DNA of 34,643 bases, taken from the NCBI GenBank assembly GCA_937923485.1, contig CALDUE010000078.1, positions 1-34,643 on the forward strand, in the 5' to 3' direction. Below are positions 1-7,391 of this stretch, piece by piece (the stretch's first letter is position 1; each line of letters starts with the position of its first letter). Source of the stretch: an uncultured Saprospiraceae bacterium (lineage in GTDB: Bacteria; Bacteroidota; Bacteroidia; Chitinophagales; Saprospiraceae). The translations under genes were made by a program, and so were the position numbers. The notes below the pieces were generated by a model. That model did no database searches. It saw nothing but the letters and a program-made list of their open reading frames with translations, and had not been told where the DNA came from.

Positions 1-2
1 GC

Positions 3-1310
3 CTATTTCTGCCTAAAATAAATCCCCATAGGAACTCCCGAGAAATCATACTTCTTCCGCAACTGATTCTCCAAATAGCCCTTGTAACTGTCCTTCACTT
101 GCTTGGGGTTGTTGCAGAAAAAAGCAAAAGCAGGGAAATACGTCGGGAGCTGCGTCACATACTTAATCTTCACATAGCGACCGCGATAGGTTGGTGGTGG
201 CACCTTTTCGATGGCCTCCAACATGACGCGGTTTAATTCTGAAGTCGAGACCTTGCGGTTTCGATTTTCATTGACTTTGAGTGCAGCGTCGATCAATTGG
301 AGGAGTCGCACCTTCTCCGTTGCGCTCGTAAACACCATCGGCACATCGGTAAAAGGTGCCATTTTTTCGCGCACCTTCAATTCGAAGTCACGCATGGTGT
401 TGGTCTCTTTAGAAATAAGGTCCCACTTGTTGATACCGATGACGACACCTTTGTTACGCTTCTGCAATACACGCAAAATGCTCATGTCTTGCGCCTCAAT
501 CCCTTCGGTCGCGTCGATAAGGATGATGCTGACATCTGCCTCCTCAATCGCGTTGATCGCACGCATGACCGAGTAAAATTCAAGGTCCTCATGCACTTTA
601 GCCTTCTTGCGAAGTCCAGCAGTATCAATAAGGTAAAAGTCCTTGTCGAACTTCGTAAAGCGCGTGTGGATGGAATCGCGCGTAGTTCCAGGAACATTGG
701 TAACAATGTTGCGATCCTCTCCGAGCAGTGCGTTCACTACGCTTGACTTTCCTGCATTTGGCTGACCGACGATCGCAATCTTTGGTACATCTTCCTCTAA
801 TTCCGATTCCGGAATGGCTTCGAGCTTTTCAGTAACCGAATCGAGAATCTCTCCAGTTCCTGAACCCGTCATGGAACTCAAGAAGTAGCTCTCTTCAAAA
901 CCAAGGCTCCAAAATTCATTGGCTTCCAACAGGCGCTGGTGATTATCCACCTTGTTGACGGCAAGTAAAACAGGCTTATTCGTCTTACGAAGCAGCCTTG
1001 CCACTTCCTCGTCGAGGTCGGTAATGCCAGTTTCTACATCACAGACAAAAATGATAATCGCAGCCTCTTCAATTGCGATGCGTACCTGTGATCTGATTGC
1101 GGCTTCAAAAATGTCTTCCGAGCCTTTAACGAAGCCGCCAGTATCTACGACTGTGAAGGTTTTGCCATTCCACTCGCATGTTCCGTATTGACGATCGCGT
1201 GTGACTCCCGACTCATCATCGATGATCGCTTGGCGCTCACCGATCAAACGGTTGTAAAGCGTTGATTTGCCCACATTCGGTCGCCCGACAATTGCAACAA
1301 TGTTACTCAT
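3..1310 (-). CDS. der: Ribosome biogenesis GTPase Der (EngA)
   Basis: Der is a double-GTPase protein that binds the 50S subunit and is needed for its assembly in the cytosol. The first G domain shows GRPNVGKS (residues 9-16), DTGG (56-59) and NKVD (119-122). The second shows GQPNAGKS (182-189), DTAG (229-232) and NKWD (294-297). The last ~85 residues form the KH-like domain that is diagnostic of Der and separates it from Era. Length (435 aa) is normal for the family and the reading frame is complete: ATG at 1308-1310, TAG at 3-5. It is divergent from era; these two GTPase genes are often neighbours in Bacteroidota (family knowledge, not shown here). No Shine-Dalgarno is visible, as usual for the phylum. 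Identification is secure. Confidence 0.98.
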   Translation of the reverse strand: MSNIVAIVGRPNVGKSTLYNRLIGERQAIIDDESGVTRDRQYGTCEWNGKTFTVVDTGGFVKGSEDIFEAAIRSQVRIAIEEAAIIIFVCDVETGITDLDEEVARLLRKTNKPVLLAVNKVDNHQRLLEANEFWSLGFEESYFLSSMTGSGTGEILDSVTEKLEAIPESELEEDVPKIAIVGQPNAGKSSVVNALLGEDRNIVTNVPGTTRDSIHTRFTKFDKDFYLIDTAGLRKKAKVHEDLEFYSVMRAINAIEEADVSIILIDATEGIEAQDMSILRVLQKRNKGVVIGINKWDLISKETNTMRDFELKVREKMAPFTDVPMVFTSATEKVRLLQLIDAALKVNENRNRKVSTSELNRVMLEAIEKVPPPTYRGRYVKIKYVTQLPTYFPAFAFFCNNPKQVKDSYKGYLENQLRKKYDFSGVPMGIYFRQK

Positions 1311-1364
1311 GTCGCGAAGGTAGAAGGTTTAATAAGGAATTTTGTCCCGTATTGGTACGGGATT

Positions 1365-1460
1365 GAATTTTGAATTCCAGGACATTACTCGACTCCGTCT
1401 CGTGAGTGCGTCTCGATCGCGCCACGAACATTCAAAATTCACAAATTCAAAATTCAAAAT
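1365..1460. repeat. AT-rich inverted and direct repeats between der and era
   Basis: GAATTTTGAATT (1365-1376) is the exact reverse complement of AATTCAAAATTC (1444-1455). The related string ATTCAAAATTC recurs directly at 1430-1440 and 1445-1455, and a shortened copy, ATTCAAAAT, overlaps at 1452-1460. The arms lie about 67 bases apart in the der/era spacer, so they could form a cruciform or a long stem in transcripts. Function is unknown; it could be a decayed dispersed repeat or a binding site used by both divergent promoters. Confidence 0.6.
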
Positions 1461-1461
1461 C

Positions 1462-1484
1462 GCCTTGGGCTTCCAGCCCGAGGC
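1462..1484 (+). other. 10-bp hairpin immediately upstream of era
   Basis: GCCTTGGGCT (1462-1471), loop TCC, AGCCCGAGGC (1475-1484) gives ten consecutive pairs including one T-G wobble. It ends 15 bases before the era ATG. There is no T-tract, so it is not an intrinsic terminator. A structured era leader or a REP-like element are both possible. Confidence 0.55.
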
Positions 1485-1499
1485 ACGTAGCTTGCACCC

Positions 1500-2546
1500 A
1501 TGTCCCTGCCTAACGATCATCCCTACAACCAAAAGCCCGAACCGTTTCAAACAGACCCCAACGCACCCGGGGCTGAAAAAGATGGGGAGCACTTTGATTT
1601 GGAACGTGCCCTCGAAGGTTTGGGCAATCCCCTCAACGTCGAGAACGATGAGTCGCACAGGTCTGGATACGTCAATATCCTCGGTCGTCCCAATGTAGGA
1701 AAGTCGACCTTGCTCAATGCTCTCGTTGGAGAACGCATGAGTATCATCACCGCCAAGCCGCAGACCACGCGACATCGCATCTTGGCATTACTAAGCGGAG
1801 AGGACTTTCAGGCGGTGTTCAGCGACACCCCCGGCTTGATTGAAGAGACACACTATAAAATGCAAGAACGGATGAATGCATTCGTTTCCAGTGCGTTTGA
1901 AGATGCTGACGTGTTGCTCTTCGTTGTTGTGCCACAAGAAGAATACGAGGAAGATCATCACCTCATTACTCGACTTAAAAATCTTGATTCAAAAGTTTGC
2001 GTGGTCGTCAATAAAACCGACACCGTAACTCAAGAAGAAGCTGATGAAGTGGCAGCCTCTTACAAAGAGCGCATCGATGCTGCGCATGCGGTCACAATCA
2101 GTGCCTTAAATCAAAGTGGCACAGCAGAGCTCCTCGATTGGATACTTACAGGATTGCCAAAAGGGCCAGCTTATTATCCCAAAGACCAGATGACTGATCG
2201 CCCAGAGCGCTTCTTTGTCACAGAGATTATTCGCGAGCAAATCTTAGAGCAGTACTATCAAGAAATCCCATACGCTGTCGAACCTGTCGTCGAGAAATTC
2301 GAGGAAACTCGAACGACCCAAGGCAAAGATCTCATCCGCATCAGTGCCGTCATTTATGTTGAGCGTGAAAGCCAAAAGAATATTCTGATCGGCAAAGGCG
2401 GGCAAGACATCAAAGCCGTCGGTAGCAAAGCTCGTCAGCGCTTAGAATCTTTCTTTGGAAAAAAGGTCTTTTTAGAAACGCGAGTGAAAGTGCGCGCCAA
2501 TTGGCGTAACGATGAAAAGCAGCTCAAGCGGTTTGGGTATGAGTAA
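1500..2546 (+). CDS. era: GTPase Era with an unusual N-terminal extension
   Basis: Era is a GTPase that binds 16S rRNA near its 3' end and assists 30S maturation. Motifs seen: G1 GRPNVGKS (residues 62-69), G3 DTPG (109-112), G4 NKTD (171-174), G5 SAL (201-203). The C-terminal KH RNA-binding domain carries the GKGG loop (298-301). The usual Era core is about 300 residues, so the ~54 residues before HRSGYVNI are extra. They are rich in Pro, Asn, Asp and Glu and look disordered. The ATG at 1500 is the only Met before residue 80, so the extension is real unless a non-ATG start inside it is used. It is divergent from der. Function call is secure; the role of the extension is unknown. Confidence 0.97.
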   Translation: MSLPNDHPYNQKPEPFQTDPNAPGAEKDGEHFDLERALEGLGNPLNVENDESHRSGYVNILGRPNVGKSTLLNALVGERMSIITAKPQTTRHRILALLSGEDFQAVFSDTPGLIEETHYKMQERMNAFVSSAFEDADVLLFVVVPQEEYEEDHHLITRLKNLDSKVCVVVNKTDTVTQEEADEVAASYKERIDAAHAVTISALNQSGTAELLDWILTGLPKGPAYYPKDQMTDRPERFFVTEIIREQILEQYYQEIPYAVEPVVEKFEETRTTQGKDLIRISAVIYVERESQKNILIGKGGQDIKAVGSKARQRLESFFGKKVFLETRVKVRANWRNDEKQLKRFGYE

Positions 2547-2597
2547 GCCAGCGGCATCTGAGCTCTGCTCGGGCTGGTATTTCTCAGGCAATGTAAA

Positions 2598-2645
2598 CGC
2601 AGAGACGTTGCTTTGCAACTGCGCAGAGAAGCAGAGGTCGCAGAG
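2598..2645. repeat. CGCAGAG short-repeat cluster with GTTGC hairpin
   Basis: CGCAGAG occurs at 2598-2604, 2622-2628 and 2639-2645, and GCAGAG at 2631-2636, all within 48 bases. Between the first two copies lies GTTGC-TTT-GCAAC (2607-2619). The cluster sits in the convergent gap between era and the next gene. Similar CGCAGAG arrays are, from memory, scattered through many environmental bacterial genomes without a known role. It is not a terminator because there is no T-tract. Confidence 0.6.
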
Positions 2646-2678
2646 TTCTTGACGCGCATTCAATACGCGTAGGCCATC

Positions 2679-3260
2679 TTATCCAATTCTCATTGTCGAC
2701 TCCTCCAACATCTGAGATACATAATTCACCAAATCCTTCGGTTTCTTCGGCCTCCACGCGATGTCATTCAGACGATCGCCATAGAAAACGTAATGATCTA
2801 CCATCGATTGATTGAGTTCGTCGACCACATGGGGTAGGGTATTTATGAACGCAACCCATCCATCACTTTCTCTGGCTTCCTCCACCCACTCTTCGTAATA
2901 GCAATTGTCGTCGCCGTGAAAATTGAGGACGTTTTCGCAGAGTACAACAAACTTGGAAACGCCAGCCAAAAGGAGAGGATCAACGACGTTTTCTTTCAGA
3001 AATTTGACGTCGTTGTAAAGGGTATCATTCCACTCCCCGATCAACTCGATGACGGCAGTACCTGCTTCATAATCGCCCCAAACCTGTTTTGCGTAAAGCG
3101 TCTGCGAACCGAAATCATCCCATTGCGGATGGATGTAGTAGTTATACACCATGTTCGTAAACGTGAACTCAGAGTACACCCGACTGTAGAAGGGACTGTG
3201 CTGATCTCGCTCGCTTTGGTAAAGTTCGCGCCAGTGGTAATGTGGTTCGATGTCGTGCAT
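2679..3260 (-). CDS. Conserved hypothetical protein
   Basis: I do not recognise a named domain. The protein (193 aa from the preferred start) is soluble: no signal peptide or membrane segment. It is rich in aromatic and acidic residues, with dense stretches such as YNYYIHPQWDDFGS, ELIGEWND and NFHGDDNCYYEEW, which are typical of a conserved fold rather than a chance frame. From memory, similar proteins occur in other Bacteroidota, but this is unverified. The frame can be extended to an ATG at 3312-3314, but that would overlap the divergent kinase gene and leave no promoter room. The internal ATG at 3258-3260 (giving MHDIEPHYHW) is therefore preferred. The divergent arrangement with the NadR-like kinase hints at shared control. 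Confidence 0.8.
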   Translation of the reverse strand: MHDIEPHYHWRELYQSERDQHSPFYSRVYSEFTFTNMVYNYYIHPQWDDFGSQTLYAKQVWGDYEAGTAVIELIGEWNDTLYNDVKFLKENVVDPLLLAGVSKFVVLCENVLNFHGDDNCYYEEWVEEARESDGWVAFINTLPHVVDELNQSMVDHYVFYGDRLNDIAWRPKKPKDLVNYVSQMLEESTMRIG

Positions 3261-3326
3261 GGAGAAAATCTGAACGCACGAATCTACCTCTCGGTTTTGG
3301 CTTAACGCATGCATACCTTTATGTCA

Positions 3327-3857
3327 ATGCGAAAACACATTATTGTGACAGGACCTGAGAGCACAGGCAAGACTACGCTCTCAAAAAAAATTGCCGAAGC
3401 GTATGATGCCATTTGGATTCCTGAATATGCAAGAGGCTATTTAGAAGCCCTTGATCGTAAAGCGCTTGGCACCGATTTTCCTCATTTCGTACAGACGACC
3501 AATCAGCTCATCGAAGCTGGATTTCAACAACAAGAACGCGCTGGGCAATCGCCAGGAACTATAATTCAGGATACGAGTCATGAAATACTCCACATTTGGC
3601 AAGCGGACAAGTTTACCCTAAGTCCACTTGTTGAAGAGGCATTTAAGCATGCGCGCCCGGATGCCTACGTTTTGTGTCAGCCTGATCTCCCATGGGAGCC
3701 AGATCCGCAACGAGAAGATCCGCATCGCCGACAAGAATTGTATGAAACCCTTCATGCACTACTGTTAGCAAGTGGTTCAAGGGTGATAGAAGTGTCAGGT
3801 TTTGGCGAAAGCAGGACCAAAACGGCATTGTCGCAGCTGAAGTTCATACTGCGATAG
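3327..3857 (+). CDS. NadR/AAA_28-like P-loop nucleoside kinase
   Basis: The sequence begins with a strand and a Walker A loop GPESTGKT, followed by IPEYARGYLE. A Walker B-like IIQDT segment follows, then the PDLPWEPD...REDPHRR stretch. This order is that of the C-terminal ribosylnicotinamide kinase domain of NadR and of stand-alone AAA_28 proteins, which phosphorylate a nucleoside-like substrate with ATP. There is no nucleotidyltransferase or DNA-binding domain. The open frame extends to an ATG at 3309, but Met at 3327 places the Walker strand at the usual distance from the N-terminus; 3321 is another option. It lies just upstream of a TPP riboswitch and TonB receptor. A vitamin-salvage kinase, for nicotinamide riboside or possibly thiamine, is inference only. 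Confidence 0.88.
   Translation: MRKHIIVTGPESTGKTTLSKKIAEAYDAIWIPEYARGYLEALDRKALGTDFPHFVQTTNQLIEAGFQQQERAGQSPGTIIQDTSHEILHIWQADKFTLSPLVEEAFKHARPDAYVLCQPDLPWEPDPQREDPHRRQELYETLHALLLASGSRVIEVSGFGESRTKTALSQLKFILR
3799..3812 (+). repeat. Dispersed 14-mer GTTTTGGCGAAAGC, copy 1
   Basis: This copy lies in the coding sense near the 3' end of the NadR-like kinase gene, read as GFGES. GTTTTGG (3799-3805) can pair with CCAAAAC (3817-3823) to form a 7-bp stem around the GCGAAAGC core. Confidence 0.75.
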
Positions 3858-3869
3858 CTTTTCTTAAAT

Positions 3870-3970
3870 TACATTTGCGCCACACCGGGGTGCCAACCGC
3901 AATTAGCGACGGCTGAGATTATACCCGACGAACCTGGCCAGATAATTCTGGTAAGGGAGTGCGCCAACAA
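3870..3970 (+). promoter_or_regulatory. TPP riboswitch (THI element)
   Basis: The conserved core is present in order: GGGGTGCC (3887-3894), CTGAGA (3913-3918), ACCC (3923-3926), GAACCTG (3930-3936), and the closing GGTAAGGGAGT (3950-3960). A CCAG/CTGG arm sits between the last two. TTGCGC at the 5' edge can pair with GCGCCAA at the 3' edge as P1, with one bulged base. The aptamer ends about 60 bases before the ATG of the TonB receptor, so high thiamine pyrophosphate should lower receptor synthesis. Class call is firm; outer boundaries are approximate. Confidence 0.95.
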
Positions 3971-4019
3971 GCCTATGCATGTTGGTAACCTTCGTCGGTA
4001 GAAGCCCCACCAATTTGGT
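3964..4019 (+). promoter_or_regulatory. Putative expression platform of the TPP riboswitch
   Basis: CCAACA (3964-3969) overlaps the 3' strand of P1 and can pair with TGTTGG (3980-3985), so the two helices exclude each other. TTGGT (3982-3986) can also pair with ACCAA (4009-4013), which in turn lies in the palindrome ACCAATTTGGT (4009-4019) just before the start codon. No T-tract follows, so control of translation initiation is more likely than termination. Pairings were found by eye. Confidence 0.5.
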
Positions 4020-4027
4020 CTACTGAC

Positions 4028-6529
4028 ATGAAATTTTTACCTCTACTCTTTCTGCTGTTAGCTCCTTTCTGGACTTTTGGTCAATGGGAAACCCAAATTT
4101 TGGACGAACATGGTGAGCCTCTCATTGGCGCATATGTCCGCCTTCAGATTCCTAATCAGGAGCAACCAAGCCTTAATTCGGCAACCGACTTGAATGGCAA
4201 GGTTAGTTTTTCAGCTGAGCAACTCCAACGCCTCACTTCTCAAAGTGAAGAGATCCATTTCACAGCAACGTATCTAGGATACGATCGCATGTCTAGGATG
4301 CTTTCAGCGTCAGATGGCAGGCTTCAACCTGTTGTTTCGCTTTCGCTAAAACCATCGATCAGTAAGCTCCAAGAGGCTGAGGTGATCGCCGTACGTGCGC
4401 GTCCATCCGATCCATTTGCGTTTACCGATGTTGATGCGGCGCCGCTCGTCATTGCAAATCCTGCAGGCCAGGATATCCCTTATTTGTTGCGTCGTACGCC
4501 TGGTGCTGTCATCACTTCCGACGCAGGGGCAGGAGTAGGCTACACAGGGATTCGCATTCGTGGCGCTGATGCAACACGCGTCAACGTGACCATCAATGGC
4601 GTACCACTCAATGATTCGGAATCTCAAGGAGTATTCTGGGTCAACATGCCCGATTTTATCAGCTCAACGGAAAACCTGCAGATTCAGCGTGGAGTGGGGG
4701 AGAGTACCCACGGTACAGGGGCTTTCGGTGCCAACATCAACCTGATAACCAAGACACCAAATCCAGAACCTGCAGTTAAAGCTTCGCTCGGCGGAGGTTC
4801 GTTTAAGACAGGAAGGGCAATGCTAAGTGCGAGTACAGGCGATCTTGGCAATGGTCTTTCTGCTGAAGTGCGGGGTAGTTATATTACAAGTGAAGGTTGG
4901 GTAGACCGCGCGCGCTCACGCCTATCAAGTTTATACCTCAGCACGGAATGGGCAATGAGCGACAAGCAACGTTTACAAGCAATCGCTTGGACGGGTAAGG
5001 AACAAACCTATCAGGCTTGGTATGGTATTCCACTTTCGTTTGCGCGTGACTCAGAACTACAAACGAACAACCCTGCAGGTATTAGAGATGATGGGACTTT
5101 CTATGATGACCAGACCGATAATTACCGCCAGACGCACGCACAATTACTCTACTCTAATCAATTGAACGACGATTTTCTGCTGCAACTTACTGGTCATTAC
5201 ACGCGAGGCAAAGGCTTCTACGAGGAGTGGCGAACGGATCAGGATTTATTTAGCTACTTCCCTTACCCAGAGCAAATTGCGGTACAGACTGACTTAATCC
5301 GTCGTCTCTGGTTAGACAATCATTTCTATGGTGGTATCGCTACGGTTTCGGGTCAGCTTTCGCCAAAACTTAGTGTTACGTGGAGTACTGGCTTGAGCGA
5401 ATATCGTGGTGGACATTTCGGTACCGTTCCTTTTCTAGAAGAAACAACCCCGAGTGTCGGTGAGCCTGGAGACCGCAGATGGTACGATAATGATGCCGTC
5501 AAGCGAGACATCAACAGTTTCGCCAAGTTCAATTACTCGCTTGGGAAAGGGCTCGACCTCTATGCTGACGTGCAAGGACGCCACGTTAATTATGAGTTTG
5601 AAGGCGTTGATCGCAATGCGAACACCTTACCTCAGAACGTGGACTTCACGTTCTTCAATCCAAAGGGTGGTATTAGTCTCAAGCGGAAGTGGGGACAGCT
5701 TTTCGGTAGTTTTGCTGTGGGCCAGCGAGAGCCAAACCGTAATGATTTTCAAGAGGCTCCACCAGAGCAGCAGCCACGTGCTGAGCGCCTCTACAATACA
5801 GAGATTGGCTTTAGGCGATTGGGCGGTTCACGTTACACATTAGAAGTTAATGCTTACTACATGGCCTACCGGGATCAACTCGCGCTTACCGGTCAAATCA
5901 ATGACGTGGGAGAAGCTACACGTGTCAACATCGATAAGAGTAGTCGACTTGGGATCGAAATCGCAGGCGGCTATGCTTTGAACAATGAGTTTAGCCTAGA
6001 AGGCAACGTGGCTCTTAGTCGTAGCAACATTGACTTCTTCGAGGAGTTCGTAGATAATTGGGCTACTGGAGAGCAAGATGTGATTGTACGCGAGGGAACT
6101 CCCTTGGCTTTTTCTCCTGAGGTTGTTAGCAACCTAGGCTTGATGTACACGCGGAAAGTGAAGGGTAACAATGAGCTAAAGTTAGCGCTCTGGGGTACTG
6201 GTGTGAGTGAGCAATTCCTCGATAACTCAGCTTCTGAGATTGCGCGATTGCCAGCTTACTCTCGGTTTGACCTAGAGCTTAGTTACCGCATTGATAAGCC
6301 AGGATTGCCCGTAAGTACTTTTAGCCTACAGGTTCAGAACGTAACGAATAATAATCCAATCACCAATGGTTGGAGTTATCGCTTCAATAGCCCGGGCTAC
6401 GATCCTCGCCCAGATGATCCTTACGCACGTCAGGAGCAAGGTGATGGCTACGTACTCAATGGTTTCTATCCACAGGCAGGAATTCAAGTGTACGGAGGGA
6501 TTCAAATTGAATTGGGCGGAAAGCGCTAA
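4028..6529 (+). CDS. TonB-dependent outer-membrane receptor, probably for thiamine
   Basis: An 833-residue outer-membrane active transporter energised by TonB. Order: signal peptide (1-18, ending FGQ), carboxypeptidase-regulatory-like beta domain (about 20-110, with EHGEPLIGAYV and LNGKVSF), plug (about 130-243, with RIRGADATRVNVTINGVPLN and GTGAFGANINLIT), then a ~590-residue beta-barrel. The barrel ends in YGGIQIELGGKR after a typical FNSPGYDPRP region. The substrate is inferred from the TPP riboswitch in its leader; the sequence itself does not show ligand specificity. No PnuT-type inner-membrane permease follows: the gene is alone and is closed by a terminator 22 bases downstream. The upstream NadR-like kinase may belong to the same salvage route but lies outside the riboswitch transcript. 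Confidence 0.95.
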   Translation: MKFLPLLFLLLAPFWTFGQWETQILDEHGEPLIGAYVRLQIPNQEQPSLNSATDLNGKVSFSAEQLQRLTSQSEEIHFTATYLGYDRMSRMLSASDGRLQPVVSLSLKPSISKLQEAEVIAVRARPSDPFAFTDVDAAPLVIANPAGQDIPYLLRRTPGAVITSDAGAGVGYTGIRIRGADATRVNVTINGVPLNDSESQGVFWVNMPDFISSTENLQIQRGVGESTHGTGAFGANINLITKTPNPEPAVKASLGGGSFKTGRAMLSASTGDLGNGLSAEVRGSYITSEGWVDRARSRLSSLYLSTEWAMSDKQRLQAIAWTGKEQTYQAWYGIPLSFARDSELQTNNPAGIRDDGTFYDDQTDNYRQTHAQLLYSNQLNDDFLLQLTGHYTRGKGFYEEWRTDQDLFSYFPYPEQIAVQTDLIRRLWLDNHFYGGIATVSGQLSPKLSVTWSTGLSEYRGGHFGTVPFLEETTPSVGEPGDRRWYDNDAVKRDINSFAKFNYSLGKGLDLYADVQGRHVNYEFEGVDRNANTLPQNVDFTFFNPKGGISLKRKWGQLFGSFAVGQREPNRNDFQEAPPEQQPRAERLYNTEIGFRRLGGSRYTLEVNAYYMAYRDQLALTGQINDVGEATRVNIDKSSRLGIEIAGGYALNNEFSLEGNVALSRSNIDFFEEFVDNWATGEQDVIVREGTPLAFSPEVVSNLGLMYTRKVKGNNELKLALWGTGVSEQFLDNSASEIARLPAYSRFDLELSYRIDKPGLPVSTFSLQVQNVTNNNPITNGWSYRFNSPGYDPRPDDPYARQEQGDGYVLNGFYPQAGIQVYGGIQIELGGKR
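4339..4352 (-). repeat. Dispersed 14-mer GTTTTAGCGAAAGC, copy 2
   Basis: On the plus strand this reads GCTTTCGCTAAAAC, inside the TonB receptor gene and antisense to it; the gene reads LSLK here. No obvious pairing arm lies next to it. Confidence 0.75.
5356..5369 (-). repeat. Dispersed 14-mer GTTTTGGCGAAAGC, copy 3
   Basis: On the plus strand this reads GCTTTCGCCAAAAC, again antisense in the TonB receptor gene (LSPK). It lies about 1 kb from copy 2 in the same orientation and codon phase. Confidence 0.75.
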
Positions 6530-6550
6530 ATTCCTGATCTACCCAGCATG

Positions 6551-6590
6551 AAAAAAGCCCTCTACATCGCAAAGATGTGAGGGCTTTTTT
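6551..6590. terminator. Bidirectional intrinsic terminator
   Basis: AAAAAAGCCCTC (6551-6562) pairs with GAGGGCTTTTTT (6579-6590); the inner ACATC (6564-6568) pairs with GATGT (6574-6578) after one bulged T. The A-tract on one side and T-tract on the other let it serve both the TonB receptor gene (plus) and the convergent small barrel gene (minus), the end of which is 35 bases away. Confidence 0.92.
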
Positions 6591-6624
6591 CTGCTCTACG
6601 TAGAGCTACCGATAGTTACAAGAC

Positions 6625-7275
6625 TTAGTAATTGAAGGTTAGTGACACCCGAAGCGAAATCGGAGAAGTCACTGAATTCACATCATCGAAGAGATTGTAG
6701 AAGATTCCAATATCTGAGCCTAAGCCTCCAAAAGATCCATTATAACCAACTCCTATGTTGAGGACTTCTTCATTTTCTCTAGCCGTTGCGGGTTCAAAAT
6801 CTTGATCAGTAGCGATTCGACCAAAACCATCAGTGAAGAAATCGTTTCGGCTTTCAATACCAAATTCGGGTTGTATGTAGAATACTGCTATCCTTGCACG
6901 CGCAAATCCAGATCCAGTGAAATTCCAAAGGTTGACACGGTCTCTAACGCCACGATCCGTTTCTCCTTTAACACCAGTGTAAACTGCACCTAAACGTGGT
7001 CCGGCAGAGAGCCAATCATTAAATTTATAACCGACCTGAGGAAGCACACCTATGGTGAATACATTAAAGGCATTATTGCCAGAAAAGCCAAGCGTTCCTC
7101 CCGCTCCATACCAAAGACGTTCGGTGAAATCTGACTGAGTTTTTTTCTTGCTCTTCGTTCTAGAAGCACTAGAGTTGGGACGCTTAGGGGCAGACCGACC
7201 TCCACGTTGAGCTTCAGCTTCTGGAAGCACAAGAAGTAGAACAAATGCAGCAATTAGGACGCGAAACATCTTCAT
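6625..7275 (-). CDS. Small outer-membrane beta-barrel protein
   Basis: A 216-residue protein with a clear signal peptide (MKMFRVLIAAFVLLLVLPEAEA, cleavage near residue 22). A basic Ser/Lys/Arg-rich linker follows (about 24-47), then alternating hydrophobic strands with many Gly and aromatic residues. It ends in SLRVSLTFNY; a terminal aromatic residue is typical of barrels folded by the BAM complex. The size suggests an 8-strand OmpA/OmpX-like barrel without a periplasmic domain. Two Met codons (residues 1 and 3) could start it. The convergent terminator lies downstream. Transport or adhesion role is not shown. Confidence 0.85.
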   Translation of the reverse strand: MKMFRVLIAAFVLLLVLPEAEAQRGGRSAPKRPNSSASRTKSKKKTQSDFTERLWYGAGGTLGFSGNNAFNVFTIGVLPQVGYKFNDWLSAGPRLGAVYTGVKGETDRGVRDRVNLWNFTGSGFARARIAVFYIQPEFGIESRNDFFTDGFGRIATDQDFEPATARENEEVLNIGVGYNGSFGGLGSDIGIFYNLFDDVNSVTSPISLRVSLTFNY

Positions 7276-7304
7276 CAGTAGTTAAGTTGTTGTATCGTTA
7301 ATGA

Positions 7305-7337
7305 CGCTAAAACGGCTCAATTAGTTGTGTTTTAGCG
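7305..7337. repeat. Inverted repeat CGCTAAAAC / GTTTTAGCG
   Basis: CGCTAAAAC (7305-7313) and GTTTTAGCG (7329-7337) are perfect 9-bp arms around a 15-base loop, in the 116-base gap between two minus-strand genes. A second partner, CTAAAAC (7361-7367), could compete for the same arm. There is no T-tract, so a terminator is unlikely. The right arm is part of copy 4 of the dispersed 14-mer. Confidence 0.65.
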
Positions 7338-7342
7338 AAAGC
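7329..7342 (+). repeat. Dispersed 14-mer GTTTTAGCGAAAGC, copy 4
   Basis: An intergenic copy between the small barrel gene and the 1129-residue secreted protein gene; it is flanked on both sides by strings able to pair with its GTTTTAG arm. Confidence 0.75.
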
Positions 7343-7391
7343 GAGAGTCTTAAATTTTCCCTAAAACTACACTTAATGTCATACTAAAGAG

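Noticed and set aside
211-746. Two plus-strand open frames inside der
   Set aside because: They lie antisense to conserved Der motifs; no domain or signal.
1329-1775. Minus-strand open frame over the der-era spacer and the start of era
   Set aside because: It covers repeats and the era G1 region in antisense, with no coding features.
3870-3877. TACATTTG, a perfect match to the Bacteroidota -7 box TAnnTTTG
   Set aside because: Transcription from it would start inside the TPP aptamer and remove the 5' strand of P1; the real promoter must be upstream.
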